The translations under genes and the position numbers were made by a program. From the NCBI GenBank assembly GCA_030538605.1, contig JAUNTQ010000020.1:1-42880 (forward strand): a stretch of 42,880 nucleotides of DNA, in the 5' to 3' direction. The notes under the pieces are model-generated. The model was not told the origin of the DNA. It did not search any database and worked only from the letters and a program-made list of their open reading frames with translations. Origin of the DNA: Pseudomonadota bacterium (GTDB taxonomy: Bacteria; Pseudomonadota; Gammaproteobacteria; Burkholderiales; Burkholderiaceae_C). Shown in pieces: positions 41,935 through 42,880 of this stretch. Numbering within the stretch: the stretch's first letter is position 1; every line of letters begins with the position of its first letter.

Positions 41935-42880
41935 TCAGCGCAGCACGGGGCCTCTGTTCGTGTACTCGATGGTGACCCGACCGCCGCCGTTGGTGGTGCC
42001 GATCTGCGTGCCCGCGGTGGGCGTGTAGTCGGAACGGGTGAAGTCGAGGCCCTCAAGGACGTTGCCGGTTTCCACGAACAGATTGGTCACGTCGTTGCCG
42101 GACAGCCGGTAGGTGTGCCTGCCACCGCCGTTGCTGCCGTAGGCGCCCGTCCACTCGGTGTATTCGTCGTCACGGCCGCGTTCGCGGATGCGTACTTCGG
42201 AGCCGGATTCCACCGCGATGATGTCCACCAGGTTGTAGGGCGAGGTGGTGGCGAAGTAACCCTCGACGCGCCCCTCGAAGCGGAAGAACGAACCTGTGGG
42301 CGTGCCATTCGCTGCCAGGAGTTCGGATTGGAAGGGCATGAACTCGGCACGGAAGAACACCTGGGGCGCATTGCCTTGCGGCGGGGCGTAATGGCCCTTG
42401 AGTTCGCGCATGAACGTGGTCTTGATGGTGCCGTTGAGAAGCCTGCCGGTTTCGATGCCAATACAGTTTTCATACGTCATCTTGACGTAGTCGCCTGCGG
42501 CTGAATAGGGCTGGCCGGGTTGCACCACGGTGCGCTGGTAAGTCATGAGGGCTTTTCCGCGCTTGCCGGCGCTGTCGGCCCGGCACTCGAGCGAAGCGTA
42601 GTCCTCCTCAGGTTTGACGTAGACGCCGGGCTGCTCCGTGGCCCTGGGCAGAATATCGTGAAACAGAACGCTGCCCATGCGCATTCGGTACATCCCGAAA
42701 AAGGCAACGAAGGGCAGGCTTCCATTGAGCTCCGTGTCCTTGGGCCGGCTGACCGCGCGCAGCATGGCGTTGCCCAGGATCTGCTGCGCGTCGCCGGTGA
42801 TGGGCGCGGGCGCGGGCGTAGGGGCGGGAGAGGGCGAAGGCGAAGGAGACGGAGACGGAGACGGAGAAGGCGAAGGAGAC
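41935..42880 (-). CDS. Hypothetical protein with Ser-Pro linker (partial, N-terminus outside window)
   Basis: The frame stays open to the window edge, so the start lies beyond 42880. In coding order it shows nine Ser-Pro dipeptides (42825-42879), a short Ala-Pro-Thr-Pro stretch, then ITGDAQQILGNAMLRAV and a folded part of about 280 residues with many aromatic and Gly residues and alternating beta-type pattern (for example FFRFEGRVEGYF). Such a Pro-rich spacer is typical of lipoproteins or surface proteins, with a signal peptide before it, but this cannot be checked here. I do not recognise the family. It ends at a strong terminator. Confidence 0.75.
   Translation of the reverse strand, partial: SPSPSPSPSPSPSPSPSPAPTPAPAPITGDAQQILGNAMLRAVSRPKDTELNGSLPFVAFFGMYRMRMGSVLFHDILPRATEQPGVYVKPEEDYASLECRADSAGKRGKALMTYQRTVVQPGQPYSAAGDYVKMTYENCIGIETGRLLNGTIKTTFMRELKGHYAPPQGNAPQVFFRAEFMPFQSELLAANGTPTGSFFRFEGRVEGYFATTSPYNLVDIIAVESGSEVRIRERGRDDEYTEWTGAYGSNGGGRHTYRLSGNDVTNLFVETGNVLEGLDFTRSDYTPTAGTQIGTTNGGGRVTIEYTNRGPVLR

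Noticed and set aside
42825..42880. On/off phase-variable repeat
   Set aside because: Units are 6 nt long, so slippage keeps the frame; length variation is possible but not switching by frameshift.

Overview
The window is a chromosomal segment of a high-GC betaproteobacterium, most likely of the family Comamonadaceae (Acidovorax/Alicycliphilus/Diaphorobacter-like). The grounds are the order tpiA-secG-tRNA-Leu(GAG)-nuoABCDEFGHIJKLMN followed by DUF2818, NUDIX and DUF1178 genes, a ybiB-cobA pair, and several dispersed intergenic palindromes of the kind common in that family. This assignment is inference from gene order and protein character; no database search was possible.

Layout. Positions 1-2,304 hold a small charged protein, a DUF2189 membrane protein (both minus) and a tyrosine-phosphatase-like enzyme (plus). 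Positions 2,585-5,962 (minus) hold ppx, then cobA coupled to ybiB. Positions 6,329-13,054 (minus) hold a thioredoxin-like gene downstream of a six-gene Mrp/Pha cation/proton antiporter operon with fused subunits A and B (mrpAB-C-D-E-F-G). Diverging from it is a two-component system (13,339-15,461), then a degraded DUF6683-like fragment and an HtrA/Do-type periplasmic protease. Positions 17,807-21,132 hold a small secreted protein, rpsO and pnp. Positions 21,212-23,667 hold a quinone oxidoreductase, tpiA, secG and tRNA-Leu(GAG). Positions 23,738-38,277 are the complete 14-gene respiratory complex I operon, followed by DUF2818, NUDIX and DUF1178 genes. The right end has guaC (minus), an orphan LuxR-type response regulator (plus) and the C-terminal part of a Ser-Pro-linker protein (minus) that runs off the window.

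How the genes work together. Complex I makes proton motive force from NADH, and the Mrp antiporter spends it to export Na+ or other cations. MrpA, MrpD and MrpC are evolutionary relatives of NuoL, NuoM/N and NuoK, so the window carries both forms of this machinery. rpsO-pnp is the classic ribosome/RNA-decay pair. The two-component system and HtrA protease suggest an envelope-stress theme, but a regulatory link is not shown.

No mobile element, CRISPR array, defence locus or obviously new multi-gene system was found. The most interesting signals are non-coding: composite palindromes (families A and B) at three of the five convergent gene junctions; a two-component gene junction whose coding ends are made of repeat DNA; a nested hairpin that would mask the ribosome-binding site of the HtrA protease gene; a long hairpin in the pnp leader; and an intrinsic terminator inside the guaC leader.
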